From: Myxococcus stipitatus
GTDB taxonomy: Bacteria > Myxococcota > Myxococcia > Myxococcales > Myxococcaceae
Direction of reading: 5' to 3'
DNA length: 64,000 nt
Assembly (NCBI RefSeq): GCF_021412625.1
Contig: NZ_JAKCFI010000012.1
Span: forward strand, 62,001 to 126,000
A program made the position numbers and the translations under genes. Each line of letters starts with the position of its first letter. The first letter of the stretch is position 1. Of this stretch, positions 26,809 through 35,236 are shown in pieces. The notes under the pieces are model-generated. The model was given only the letters and a program-made list of their open reading frames with translations, did no database searches and was not told where the DNA came from.

Positions 26809-27217
26809 CCCGTGTGCTCCCACGTCGTGCGGTGGCCCATGCCACCGGGTTCATGAGACACATCTTCTCCCAGCACGCGCGTTCCCGGGATGAACAGACA
26901 TGGCGCGACGGTGAAGAAATGTGAAGACGGCGGGCCCGCCGCCGAGAGCCGCGACCACGACCCTCGAGGACCGCGGCGACAGGCTCCATGCCGATGGTGG
27001 GGTGCCCTCCTCCGAAGGGCCCGCCACGTGCCGGGAAACGAAGCCGCGCTCACAGCCCGGTTCGCGAACGGCTTTTCGGAAGCCACCTCTCGCGCCGACA
27101 TGCGCCTGTTCGGCATGACGGGACCTCGGTGCTCGGGAGGCGACCCGAGCACGCGCCCGACCACGTCACAGGATGCTCGTTCCTCGGGGCTCGAAGAACG
27201 GGCGAGCGCGGCCGCGC
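26809..27217. other. Intergenic stretch without a supported gene
   Basis: 409 bases between the flavoprotein start and the NmrA-like stop. Open frames on both strands have poor third-position bias. The only clear structure is the hairpin at 27129-27152. Confidence 0.6.
27129..27152 (-). terminator. Hairpin downstream of the NmrA-like gene
   Basis: GTGCTCGGG (27129-27137) pairs perfectly with CCCGAGCAC (27144-27152) around six bases, 66 bases past the stop at 27218. Confidence 0.6.
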
Positions 27218-28117
27218 CTACGCCGCCGACGCGCGAGCCTGCTCCACCGCCGGCGCCAGCACCTCGCGCGCCCACTTCGCCAGGGTCGTGGGCGTGGTGG
27301 TCTCCGCGCTCCGTGCCTCCGCGGGCCGCATGAGCCCGTCGTTGATGGCGCCGTACATCTCGGTGATCAGGTCCACCACGAACCCGGGCACGCCGTAGCC
27401 GAGCAGCGCCTTGCGCGTGTCCTCCAGCGCCACCTGCACGTAGCGCACGGGACGGCCGAGCGCCTCCGAGAGAATGGTCGCCACCTGCGTGTAGCTCAGG
27501 TCCTCCGGCCCGTGGATGCCCACGTACCGGTGTCCCTTCCACGCGCCGTCGAGCAACACGTCGGCCGCCTTGCGCGCGATGTCCGCGACCGCCACGAACG
27601 GCGACTTCCGGTCCGCGGGCAGGGGCATGAACAGCGCCCCCGCGCCCGCCAGCGACGCCACCTCCCGCAACAGGTTCTCCATGAAGTAGCCCGGCCGGAG
27701 GATGGTGACGTCCGCCACCGCGGCCTTGAACGCCTCCTCCACCGCCAGCAGCGCCCCCACCGGGCCCGTCCCCCGCCCCGACTGCGCGCCGATGCTCGAC
27801 AGCACCACCCCCCGACGCACGCCATGCGCCTTCGCCTTGCTGGCCGCCAGCCGCGCCGTGCCCTCCGCCCACTCGAGGAATCCCGGCCCCGCCGCGGGCG
27901 GCGTCAGCCAGAACACGGACGTCGCGCCCGCGAAGGCCACGTCCAGCACGGCCCCGTCGTCCGTGGACCCCTCCACCACCTTCGCGCCCGCCTTCACCAG
28001 GTCCGCGACCTTGTCCGCGCTCCGGCTGATGACGGTGACCCGCTCCCCCGCCGCCAACAGGTGACGCACCAGGGGACGTCCGATGTTTCCGTTCGGCGTG
28101 TTGATGACGATGCTCAT
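27218..28117 (-). CDS. NmrA-like NAD(P)-binding Rossmann protein
   Basis: This 299-residue protein belongs to the atypical short-chain dehydrogenase group. The N-terminal glycine motif is INTPNGNIGRPLVRHLL (NxxGxxG), with VTVISRSADKVADL as the cofactor-selecting strand, then ADVTILRPGYFMENLL and DIARKAADVLLDG, typical of NmrA/YtfG (quinone-oxidoreductase-like redox sensors). There is no Tyr-x3-Lys pair, as in NmrA proteins. It is divergent from an adjacent LysR regulator, the usual arrangement for a regulator and its target. Confidence 0.85.
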   Translation of the reverse strand: MSIVINTPNGNIGRPLVRHLLAAGERVTVISRSADKVADLVKAGAKVVEGSTDDGAVLDVAFAGATSVFWLTPPAAGPGFLEWAEGTARLAASKAKAHGVRRGVVLSSIGAQSGRGTGPVGALLAVEEAFKAAVADVTILRPGYFMENLLREVASLAGAGALFMPLPADRKSPFVAVADIARKAADVLLDGAWKGHRYVGIHGPEDLSYTQVATILSEALGRPVRYVQVALEDTRKALLGYGVPGFVVDLITEMYGAINDGLMRPAEARSAETTTPTTLAKWAREVLAPAVEQARASAA

Positions 28118-28197
28118 GACTGCCTCCGTCGACTGCGAGATGGCGTCATGGTGTCCCCCGTCTCGACATGAGGCCACTGCATGTTATTCATAGACAC
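28118..28197. promoter_or_regulatory. Divergent promoter region of the NmrA/LysR pair
   Basis: The 80-base gap holds an A/T-rich patch (28181-28193) and two LysR-type T-N11-A candidates with short dyad ends: ATGAGGCCACTGCAT at 28168-28182 and ATGTTATTCAT at 28181-28191. By LysR family habit this is where the regulator would control both genes. The sites are short and unproven. Confidence 0.4.
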
Positions 28198-29205
28198 ATG
28201 AGCAGGTCACATACCGCCCGCAAGAAGGCCCGGCCCTCCCACCCCGCCCCCGCGCCGCGGCCCGCGCCCCAGCCGACGAACACCGGCGTGGACCTGGCCG
28301 GCATCAACCTCAACCTCGCCGTGGCCCTGGACGCCCTCCTGACGGAGATGAACGTCACCAAGGCCGCGGCCAAGCTGGGCATCACCCAGTCCGCCATGAG
28401 CCACACCCTGGCCCAGCTCCGTGAGCTGCTCGGAGACGCCCTGCTCATCCGGGGGCGCGGCGGAATGGTCCGGACGCCCCGCGCGGACCAGCTCGCGGCG
28501 CCCCTGCACCGGGGCCTGTTGGAGGTGCAGCGCGCCCTGCGCAACGAATCCACCTTCGAGCCCCGCGCGTCGGCCCGGCGCTTCACGATTGCCTCGGGCG
28601 ACTACTTCGCCGCCGCGCTCCTCCCTCGCCTGCTGGAGCTGCTGGACCAGGAGGCCCCCCACGTCGACCTCACGGTCCGCCCCCTCGTCGTCTCCCAGGC
28701 CCCGGCCCAACTGGAGAGCGGCGAGGTGGACCTCATCATCGGCGCCTTCCCCGAACCCGCCCCGGCGCTGCGCCAGGCCCGGCTCTTCTCGGAGGACTTC
28801 GTCTGCGTCGTCCGGCGCGACCACCCCGTGGTGAGGAACTCGCTCGACCTGGACACATACCTGGGCCTCCCCCACGTCCTCATCAGCCCCAAGGGCGAGG
28901 GGGCGGGCGCCGTCGACGTCGCGCTCGAACGCGTGGGGCGCACCCGGCGCATCGGCCTGCGGCTCCCCTACTTCCTCACGGCCGTACTCTCCGTGGTCCG
29001 CAGCAACCACGTCCTCACCGCGCCCCGGAAGCTCGCCGAGCTGTTCGTCGACCTGGGCCCGCTCCGGCTGCTCCCACCTCCCGTGGCCCTGCGCCCCTTC
29101 GACGTCTTCCAGGTCTGGCACGAGCGCTTCGACGACGACCCCGCCCACCGCTGGCTCCGGAGCATGCTGTCCCGCGCTGGCGCGGCGCATCATCCCCTCC
29201 GCTAA
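28198..29205 (+). CDS. LysR-family transcriptional regulator
   Basis: 335 residues. After a basic, Pro-rich N-terminal tail (about 35 residues, longer than usual), the winged helix reads LAVALDALLTEMNVTKAAAK then LGITQSAMSHTLAQLRELLG. The co-inducer domain starts near residue 125 (RFTIASGDYFAAALLPRLLEL). ATG 28198 is preferred to in-frame 28168 because the A/T-rich promoter patch lies between them. It is divergent from the NmrA-like gene, its likely target. Confidence 0.9.
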   Translation: MSRSHTARKKARPSHPAPAPRPAPQPTNTGVDLAGINLNLAVALDALLTEMNVTKAAAKLGITQSAMSHTLAQLRELLGDALLIRGRGGMVRTPRADQLAAPLHRGLLEVQRALRNESTFEPRASARRFTIASGDYFAAALLPRLLELLDQEAPHVDLTVRPLVVSQAPAQLESGEVDLIIGAFPEPAPALRQARLFSEDFVCVVRRDHPVVRNSLDLDTYLGLPHVLISPKGEGAGAVDVALERVGRTRRIGLRLPYFLTAVLSVVRSNHVLTAPRKLAELFVDLGPLRLLPPPVALRPFDVFQVWHERFDDDPAHRWLRSMLSRAGAAHHPLR

Positions 29206-29316
29206 CCCCGCGACATTCCGAGCCGCGCCAACGCCAAACAGGCCCACTGACGCCCGCCGACAGGGACACTGAACACGGATTCACCTGTGGGCGAGCATCC
29301 GACGGGCCGACCGGTG

Positions 29317-29331
29317 TAGGGTGCGACCCTA
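29317..29331 (+). promoter_or_regulatory. Palindrome running into a start codon
   Basis: TAGGGT-GCG-ACCCTA is a perfect six-base dyad whose last base is the A of ATG 29331. The purine-rich AGGG that would act as ribosome binding site lies inside it. It could be an operator or a small hairpin that masks the start. Confidence 0.4.
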
Positions 29332-29951
29332 TGACTTCTTCCGAGAAGCTGTTTTTCACGCAAACCGTGGATGCGCTCTTCGTGCGCGCCCTCGAGAACC
29401 GCCTCACGCCGGCGTGCCGCGAGCACCTGCGCCGTGCGGGGCTGGACCTCGACCAGAAGCTGGGACGGACGTACACGCTGGAGCAGTGGAAGGAGTTCCT
29501 GCGCATCGCGGCTGGTCACGTCTATGGCGGCGTTCCCGCCGAGGCGGCCTACTACTCGCTCGGCGAGCGCTTCATGGATGCCTACTTCGGCACCTTCTTC
29601 GGGCGCGCCCTGCTGGGCGTGGTCCGCCTGGCGGGCCCCCGGCGCATGCTGTTGCGCTCGGGGCTCGGCTTTCGCGCCGGCAACAACTTCAGTGTGGTCG
29701 AAATCGTTGAACGGAGCCCCACCTATGTGGAGCTGCGGATGAACGATGTCCTGGCGGACCTACCGACGTTCGCGGCGGGTCTGCTGGCGCGCGCGGTGGA
29801 GCTGTGTGGTGGCTGGCGGGTGGTGGTGCTGCCCGAGGAGTTCGACGGGACGGCGGCCACGTTCCACATCCGGTGGCAGGAGGTCACCGCCGAGTCGGTG
29901 CTCCCCCCGCCGGACAACGGCGCGGCGGGCGCGTCCCGACCTCGCGCCTGA
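29331..29951 (+). CDS. DUF2378/TIGR02265 family protein
   Basis: This 206-residue cytosolic protein belongs to a paralogous family expanded in Myxococcus and relatives. The recognised pattern is KLFFTQTVDALFVRALENRL, then LDQKLGRTYTLEQWKEFLRI, YYSLGERFMDAYFGTFFGRA and NNFSVVEIVERSPTYVELRM. Function is unknown. The family is often found next to signalling genes. The downstream DUF3014 gene and two-component pair are on the same strand, but 180 bases separate it from the next start. Confidence 0.85.
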   Translation: MTSSEKLFFTQTVDALFVRALENRLTPACREHLRRAGLDLDQKLGRTYTLEQWKEFLRIAAGHVYGGVPAEAAYYSLGERFMDAYFGTFFGRALLGVVRLAGPRRMLLRSGLGFRAGNNFSVVEIVERSPTYVELRMNDVLADLPTFAAGLLARAVELCGGWRVVVLPEEFDGTAATFHIRWQEVTAESVLPPPDNGAAGASRPRA

Positions 29952-30131
29952 CGCACGGGCGCTCGTGGCAATCCGCCACGGCGGCGCGCGGAACGCCATG
30001 CCCGCGCGCCGGGCGGCCAGGCTCCGCGGCGCCTCGTGCCAGCGCCGCCTCCGAGGGAGATGGCGCCACGAAGGACGTCGGCGCCCCCTGGCATCGCCGG
30101 TGCAGTCCCTGGGTCCAGCGGCGGAGGACAC

Positions 30132-30923
30132 ATGGACAACGGCAGTGGGGTGATGGTGAAGCTCGAGCGTGGCGCGCTCGTGGGTTGGGGGCTGGTGATT
30201 CTGGTGGCGGTGGTGCTGGCGGGAGCGGGCGCCTGGCACGGACTGCTCCATGGGAAGCCCGAGGCCCCGGTGGCACAGGTCCCCGTGGCGCCCCCCGCGG
30301 TGGCGGCCCGGACCGCGGATGCCCCCCTCCCCCCCATCGCCGAGCTCGACGCGCTGCTCCGGGCGCGGCTGGCGAGCGCCTCCCCGCTGACCGAGTTCTC
30401 CTCCTGGCTGCGCGAGGCGGACCTGCTGCGCCGGTTCGTGGGGGTCGTCTCCAACGTGGCCGAGGGCGACAGCCCGCGCGCGCTGGTGGGGTTCCTCGCG
30501 CCCTCCGCTGAGTTCCCGGTCAGCGTCCAGGCGGGGCGCACGCTGGTCGCGCCCCGGGGCTACACGCGGTACGACACCGTGGGCCGGGTGGTGGGCAGCC
30601 TCGACTCGACGCTGCTGGTGGACACGTACCGCGAGGTGCGCGCGTTCGCCCAGCGGCTGTACCAGGAGAGCGCGCCGCCGGGCAGCTCGTTCGAGGCGAC
30701 GCTGCTGCGCGCCTTCGAGCAGGTGCTGGCGGTGCCCGTGCTGGAGCAGGACGTGGAGGTGGTGGCCCGGGGGGCGCTGTACGTGTACGCGGATCCCCGG
30801 CTGGAGGCGCTCACACCCGCGCAGAAGCACCTGCTGCGGATGGGGCCGGCGAACCTGCGCCTCATCCAGGGCAAGGTCCGCGAGGTCCAGCTGAAGCTCA
30901 CCCAGCAGGCCTCACGGCCCTGA
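30132..30923 (+). CDS. DUF3014-like membrane-anchored protein
   Basis: 263 residues: a short cytosolic N-terminus, one membrane helix (VGWGLVILVAVVLAGAGAWH, about residues 16-38), a Pro/Ala linker, then a helical periplasmic domain. LREADLLRRFVGVVSNVAEG and YTRYDTVGRVVGSLDS match DUF3014 as I know it. GGAGG at 30120-30124 fixes ATG 30132. It lies upstream of the histidine kinase on the same strand, so it may be in the same transcript. Function is unknown. Confidence 0.8.
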   Translation: MDNGSGVMVKLERGALVGWGLVILVAVVLAGAGAWHGLLHGKPEAPVAQVPVAPPAVAARTADAPLPPIAELDALLRARLASASPLTEFSSWLREADLLRRFVGVVSNVAEGDSPRALVGFLAPSAEFPVSVQAGRTLVAPRGYTRYDTVGRVVGSLDSTLLVDTYREVRAFAQRLYQESAPPGSSFEATLLRAFEQVLAVPVLEQDVEVVARGALYVYADPRLEALTPAQKHLLRMGPANLRLIQGKVREVQLKLTQQASRP

Positions 30924-31019
30924 GGCGGAGTGGGATTCGAGCGAGCTCCGGACGAGGTGACGAGGGCCCCCGTGTCCGCCGGGTGGACGGGCGGACCCGG
31001 GCTCCCACCTCGAGCCGGG

Positions 31020-33152
31020 ATGTTGGTATCTGCCCTCATGCGCTCCTCCGTCCTGCCCGTGTTGTTGCTGTGTACGGCGCTCGCTGGCGTCATCGGCGGG
31101 GCCTTCCACTTCATCCGGCGGGACAGACAGGCGCTGGTGGACCAGTTCGCCCGGGAGCGCAACGCGCAGCTCCAGGAGGCCACCCGGGGTGTGTCCGAAT
31201 CCCTGGAGGACGTGGGCGAGGACCTGAGCTTCACCGGGGAGCTCCTGTCCCAACCGGGGACCGTGGAGGAGCACCGCCGCGAGCTGCGCGCGCTGCTGGA
31301 GGCGGTGGGCCAGTACAAGGCCATCATCGTCTTCGGGCGGGATGGGAAGGAGCGGCTGCGGCTGCTGGACAAGCGCACCGGGGCGGCGCTCGCGCGCAAC
31401 TACCCCACGGAGGCCATCCGCGCCACCGCGAGCGAGGCGCTGCGCGACCCCTCCGGCCACATCCACGCGTCGCCGCCGGTGGAGGGCGACGCCACCGGCT
31501 GGCTGCGCGCCTTCGGCACGGCGCTGCCCGAGGACGCGCCCGAGGGAGGGGGCGCCGTCGTCGTGCTGGTGGACTCCGCGCCCCTCTTCGCGCCCCTGAG
31601 GCTGTTGACCACCGAGAGCGACACGCAGCTGCTCCTGCTGGGCGCGCACGGGGTGCCCACCGCGCTGAGCGCGCCGACGCTGGCCGACTGGTACGCGCGG
31701 CTGGGCGAGGACGCGCAGCACGTGCCCGGGCTCGCCGAGCTGGCCCGGCGCATGCGCGCGGGCGAGGAAGGCACGCTCGTCATCGACCGGGCGGAGGCCG
31801 TGCGCCTGGGCCTGGGCGACGCGGAGGTGGTGGCCAGCTTCACGCCGGTGCGCTTCAAGAATGGCGCGGCCTGGCCGGTGGCCACGCTGTCCTCGACGCG
31901 GGTGCTGCGCTCGCACGAGCAGAGCCTCGTGCTGCGGCTGTCCTTGGCCGCGCTGCTCGTCTCCGGGTTCCTCATCGCCTTCGGGGTGTACGTGGTGCTG
32001 GCGCGCACGCGCGCCGTGGCGCTCCAGGAGAGCCTGCGCCACGCCAGCCGGCTGGCCCACCTGCACGACAAGACGCAGAAGATCCTCGACCACATCCCCA
32101 CCGGGGTGTTGGCCCTGTCCACCTCCGGCCGCATCACCGCCGCCAACCGCGCGCTCGCCTCGCGCATGCCGCCGGACGTGGTGGGCGCGTCGCTCGCCGC
32201 CGCCTTCCCCCAGGCCCACGCCCCCGTCATCCAGCGCCTGGAGGAGCTGGTGGGCGCCGCCGTGAGCGATGGCCGCGTGCGCAGCCTGCACGGCGAGCCG
32301 CTCCGGCTCTTCGAGGAGGAGGGCCAGTACAACGTCCACGCGGTGCCGCTGGAGCCGCACCAGCCGGACGTCCGCACGCTCCTGGTGCTGGAGGACCTGA
32401 GCAGCCTGCGCGCGCTGGAGGGACAGCTGCTGCGCGCGGAGAAGCTGGCCACGGTGGGCGTGCTGGCGGCGGGCATCGCGCACGAAATCGGGACGCCGCT
32501 GGGCGTCATCCGGGGGCGCGCCGAGTACGTCCAGGACAAGCTGGGGATGGAGCACCCCCAGGCCCCGGGCCTGGGGACCATCGTCGAGCAGATCGACCGC
32601 GTCAGCCGCACCATCCGCCAGCTGCTCGACTTCTCGCGCCTTCAGCCGGCCGAGTCCCGGGCGGTGGCGCTGGCGCCCGTCGTGAAGGCGGTGCAGGAGC
32701 TGCTGCGCGTGGAGGCGGAGCGGCGGCGGGTGTCGCTGGAGCTGGAGCTGCCGCCCCAGCTCCCCGCCCTGGCGGCGGACGCGGACCAGCTCCAGCAGGT
32801 GCTGGTCAACCTGGTGCTCAACGCGTGTGACGCGTGCGAGCCCGGCGGGCGGGTGCGGTTGAGCGCCACGAGCGTGGAGGCGGACGCGCCGGGCGCGTGG
32901 GGGCAGGTGTGCATCACCATCGAGGACGATGGCTGCGGCATCGCGCCTCGACATTTGAATCAGGTCTTCGATCCATTCTTCACCACCAAGAAGCGCGGGC
33001 TGGGTACCGGTCTGGGCCTGTCCATGGTGGCGCAGATCGTGCGGAACCACGGCGGGCGCATCGAGCTGGACAGCGCGCCCTCCCAGGGGACCCGCGCCAC
33101 GCTGCGCTGGCCTGCGGCGGCGCCCGCGCGAGAGGAGCAACATGTCGGTTAG
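31020..33152 (+). CDS. Membrane sensor histidine kinase (NtrB-type)
   Basis: 710 residues. There are two membrane helices (about 9-28 and 303-330) around a 275-residue periplasmic sensor of the double-Cache/unknown type. Next come a PAS-like region (ILDHIPTGVLALSTSGRITA, about 358-470), the H-box AAGIAHEIGTPLGV with His488, N-box NLVLNACDACEPGG, and the G-boxes DDGCGIAP and GTGLGLSMVAQI. Its last codons overlap the response regulator by 11 bases, so the two form a cognate pair. Start choice between ATG 31020 and 31038 is uncertain because neither has a clear ribosome site. Confidence 0.88.
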   Translation: MLVSALMRSSVLPVLLLCTALAGVIGGAFHFIRRDRQALVDQFARERNAQLQEATRGVSESLEDVGEDLSFTGELLSQPGTVEEHRRELRALLEAVGQYKAIIVFGRDGKERLRLLDKRTGAALARNYPTEAIRATASEALRDPSGHIHASPPVEGDATGWLRAFGTALPEDAPEGGGAVVVLVDSAPLFAPLRLLTTESDTQLLLLGAHGVPTALSAPTLADWYARLGEDAQHVPGLAELARRMRAGEEGTLVIDRAEAVRLGLGDAEVVASFTPVRFKNGAAWPVATLSSTRVLRSHEQSLVLRLSLAALLVSGFLIAFGVYVVLARTRAVALQESLRHASRLAHLHDKTQKILDHIPTGVLALSTSGRITAANRALASRMPPDVVGASLAAAFPQAHAPVIQRLEELVGAAVSDGRVRSLHGEPLRLFEEEGQYNVHAVPLEPHQPDVRTLLVLEDLSSLRALEGQLLRAEKLATVGVLAAGIAHEIGTPLGVIRGRAEYVQDKLGMEHPQAPGLGTIVEQIDRVSRTIRQLLDFSRLQPAESRAVALAPVVKAVQELLRVEAERRRVSLELELPPQLPALAADADQLQQVLVNLVLNACDACEPGGRVRLSATSVEADAPGAWGQVCITIEDDGCGIAPRHLNQVFDPFFTTKKRGLGTGLGLSMVAQIVRNHGGRIELDSAPSQGTRATLRWPAAAPAREEQHVG

Positions 33153-34503
33153 AGCCCGGGTCCTCGTCGTCGACGACCACGTCGAGATGGGGCAGATGCT
33201 GCGCGAGCCGCTGGCGGACGCCGGCTACGCGGTGGACGTGGCGTCGGGAGGCGCGGAGGCCATCGGCCAGCTGCGCGCGGCGGTGTACGACGCCGTCATC
33301 TGCGACCTGCGCATGAAGGACGTGGACGGCTTCGACGTGCTGGAGGCGGCGCGCAAGCTCGACCCGGACCTGCCGGTGCTGATGATGACGGCGTTCGGCG
33401 GCGTGGAGAACGCGGTGGAGGCGATGAAGCGCGGCGCGTGGCACTACTTCGCCAAGCCCTTCCGCCTGGACGAGGTGCGGCTGTACGTGGGCCGCGCGCT
33501 GGAGGAGCGCAGGCTGCGCGCCGAGCACCGCACCCTCAAGCAGCAGGCGGCGGACCGGGGCAGCCTGGGCGCCATGGTGGGCCGCAGCGCGTCCATGCGG
33601 GCCCTCTACGAGCTGGTGGAGCGCGTGGCCTGGGCCTCGTCGCCCGTGCTGGTGCGGGGCGAGAGCGGCAGCGGCAAGGAGCTCATCGCCCGCGCCCTGC
33701 ACTTCGAGGGGACGCGGCGCGAGGGGCCGTTCGTCGCCGTCAACTGCACCGCCCTGCCCCACGCCCTCCTGGAGAGCGAGCTGTTCGGCCACGTGAAGGG
33801 AGCGTTCTCCGGCGCGACGAGCGCCCGGCGGGGGCTCTTCGTGGAAGCGGACGGCGGCACGCTGTTCCTGGACGAGATTGGCGACATGGCGCCGGAGCTC
33901 CAGGCGCGACTGCTGCGCGTGCTCGCGGAGGGCGAGGTCCGCGCGGTGGGCGCGGACGGTTCGCGCACGGTGGACGTGCGCGTGGTGGCCGCCACGCACC
34001 AGGACCTGGAGACCCGGGTGAAGGAGGGACGCTTCCGCGCGGACCTCTTCTACCGGCTCAACGTGGTGACGCTGCGCGCCCCGCCGCTGCGAGAGCGGCC
34101 CGAGGACATCCCCGCGCTGACCGAGCACTTCCTCGCTCAGGCGCGCACCCGCAACCCCCGCTCCCCCGTGCAGCGCTTCTCGCAGGAGGCGACGGCGGCC
34201 CTGAGCGCCCTGCGCTGGCCCGGCAACGTCCGGGAGCTGGAGAACCTGGTGGAGCGCATGGTGGTGCTGGGCACCCGGGAGACGGTCGACCTGGAGCAAT
34301 TGACCCCGCATCTGGTGGACCGCGGCCCGGAGCAGCACCCGCTCGTCGAGGCCCAGCGCGAGGTGATTCCCCTGCGCCGCCTGGAGAGCGAATACATCGC
34401 CTGGGCCATCTCCCGCTGCGGGGGGAACAAGACGCGCGCGGCGGAGCTGCTCGGCATCGACGTCTCCACCATCCACCGCCGCGAGCGGTCCGAAGGCAAA
34501 TAG
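33142..34503 (+). CDS. NtrC-type sigma-54 response regulator with GAFSGA loop
   Basis: 453 residues with three domains. The receiver (1-120) has phospho-acceptor Asp55 in ICDLRMKD, Thr in MMTAF and Lys in FAKPF. The AAA+ domain (145-380) has Walker A GESGSGKE, the L1 loop GAFSGA at 220-225 and Walker B GGTLFLDEIGDM, followed by RWPGNVRELENLVERM. The Fis-type helix-turn-helix (about 410-450) contains GGNKTRAAELLGIDVSTIHR. It activates sigma-54 promoters when phosphorylated by the kinase upstream. The sigma-contacting GAFTGA carries Ser in place of Thr. Confidence 0.93.
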   Translation: MSVRARVLVVDDHVEMGQMLREPLADAGYAVDVASGGAEAIGQLRAAVYDAVICDLRMKDVDGFDVLEAARKLDPDLPVLMMTAFGGVENAVEAMKRGAWHYFAKPFRLDEVRLYVGRALEERRLRAEHRTLKQQAADRGSLGAMVGRSASMRALYELVERVAWASSPVLVRGESGSGKELIARALHFEGTRREGPFVAVNCTALPHALLESELFGHVKGAFSGATSARRGLFVEADGGTLFLDEIGDMAPELQARLLRVLAEGEVRAVGADGSRTVDVRVVAATHQDLETRVKEGRFRADLFYRLNVVTLRAPPLRERPEDIPALTEHFLAQARTRNPRSPVQRFSQEATAALSALRWPGNVRELENLVERMVVLGTRETVDLEQLTPHLVDRGPEQHPLVEAQREVIPLRRLESEYIAWAISRCGGNKTRAAELLGIDVSTIHRRERSEGK

Positions 34504-34508
34504 CCACG

Positions 34509-34543
34509 CGAGCCCGCGCGGACTGCAACGCCACGCGGGCTCG
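34509..34543 (+). terminator. Hairpin after the two-component pair
   Basis: CGAGCCCGCG (34509-34518) pairs perfectly with CGCGGGCTCG (34534-34543) around 15 bases. It begins six bases past the regulator stop. Confidence 0.65.
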
Positions 34544-34601
34544 GAGCGGAGGGCCTCCGAGGAGGACGGCCACGGCACGGCGCATGCTTCGAGCAGTCGA
34601 C

Positions 34602-35123
34602 ATGCGCCCCTACCTCCCACTCCTCCTCGTCGTCGTCTCCAGCGTCGCGGGTTGCGCCGCGCGCTCCAAGGTCTCCACCGACTCCAGCGAGACCGGCGTC
34701 CCGCCCCCCACGGTGGCCACCGGCCCGCGCGTGGCGCCGCCTGTCGTCGAGACGGACGAGCGGGACGCGCTCCCGCTCGACCTGGAGCCGGTCTACTTCG
34801 AGCTGGACTCCACGACGCTGCGCCCCGAGTTCCAGGACACGCTGCTCCAGGTGGCGGAGGTGCTGCGTCGACATCCCGAGGCGCGGGTGGACGTCACCGG
34901 CCACACGTGTGAGCTGGGAACCACGGAGTACAACCTCGCGCTGGGCCAGCGGCGCGCGTCGGTGGTGAAGGACTACCTGCGCCGGCTCGGCGTGGACGCG
35001 TCGCGCATCACCACCCTCTCCTTCGGAGAGGAGCGCCCGCTGTCCTCGACCGCGCTGGAGAAGAACCGGCGCGCCGAACTGGACCTGTCCGGTGGGGCGC
35101 GCGCAAGGCTCGGCGCGGAATGA
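34602..35123 (+). CDS. OmpA-family (Pal-like) lipoprotein
   Basis: 173 residues. The lipoprotein signal MRPYLPLLLVVVSSVAGC has Cys18. A linker follows, then an OmpA/MotB peptidoglycan-binding domain (about 65-165): VYFELDSTTLRP, VDVTGHTCELGTTEYNLALG, QRRASVVKDYLRRLGVDASR and ITTLSFGEERPL, including the Asp/Arg that hold diaminopimelate (TGHT-x5-Y-N, LGQRRA). It would tie the outer membrane to the wall. In-frame ATG 34584 adds six residues and is equally possible. Confidence 0.88.
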   Translation: MRPYLPLLLVVVSSVAGCAARSKVSTDSSETGVPPPTVATGPRVAPPVVETDERDALPLDLEPVYFELDSTTLRPEFQDTLLQVAEVLRRHPEARVDVTGHTCELGTTEYNLALGQRRASVVKDYLRRLGVDASRITTLSFGEERPLSSTALEKNRRAELDLSGGARARLGAE

Positions 35124-35169
35124 GGCGGGGGCACGGGGCTTGTCGCGGATACGACGTGGCCCACCGAGC

Positions 35170-35184
35170 GTTCACCCGGTGAAC
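35170..35184. terminator. Palindrome between convergent genes
   Basis: GTTCACC (35170-35176) and GGTGAAC (35178-35184) are mirror images around one base. The site is in the 113-base gap between convergent stops (35123, 35237), so it is more likely a bidirectional terminator than an operator. Confidence 0.4.
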
Positions 35185-35236
35185 CCTGTCCCGACGTTGC
35201 CTGGGTGTGAGCGACGCGCGCGCTCCGCTCAATCCG

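Noticed and set aside
28168..28197. Longer start for the LysR regulator
   Set aside because: It would place the A/T-rich promoter patch inside the gene and adds only ten unconserved-looking residues.
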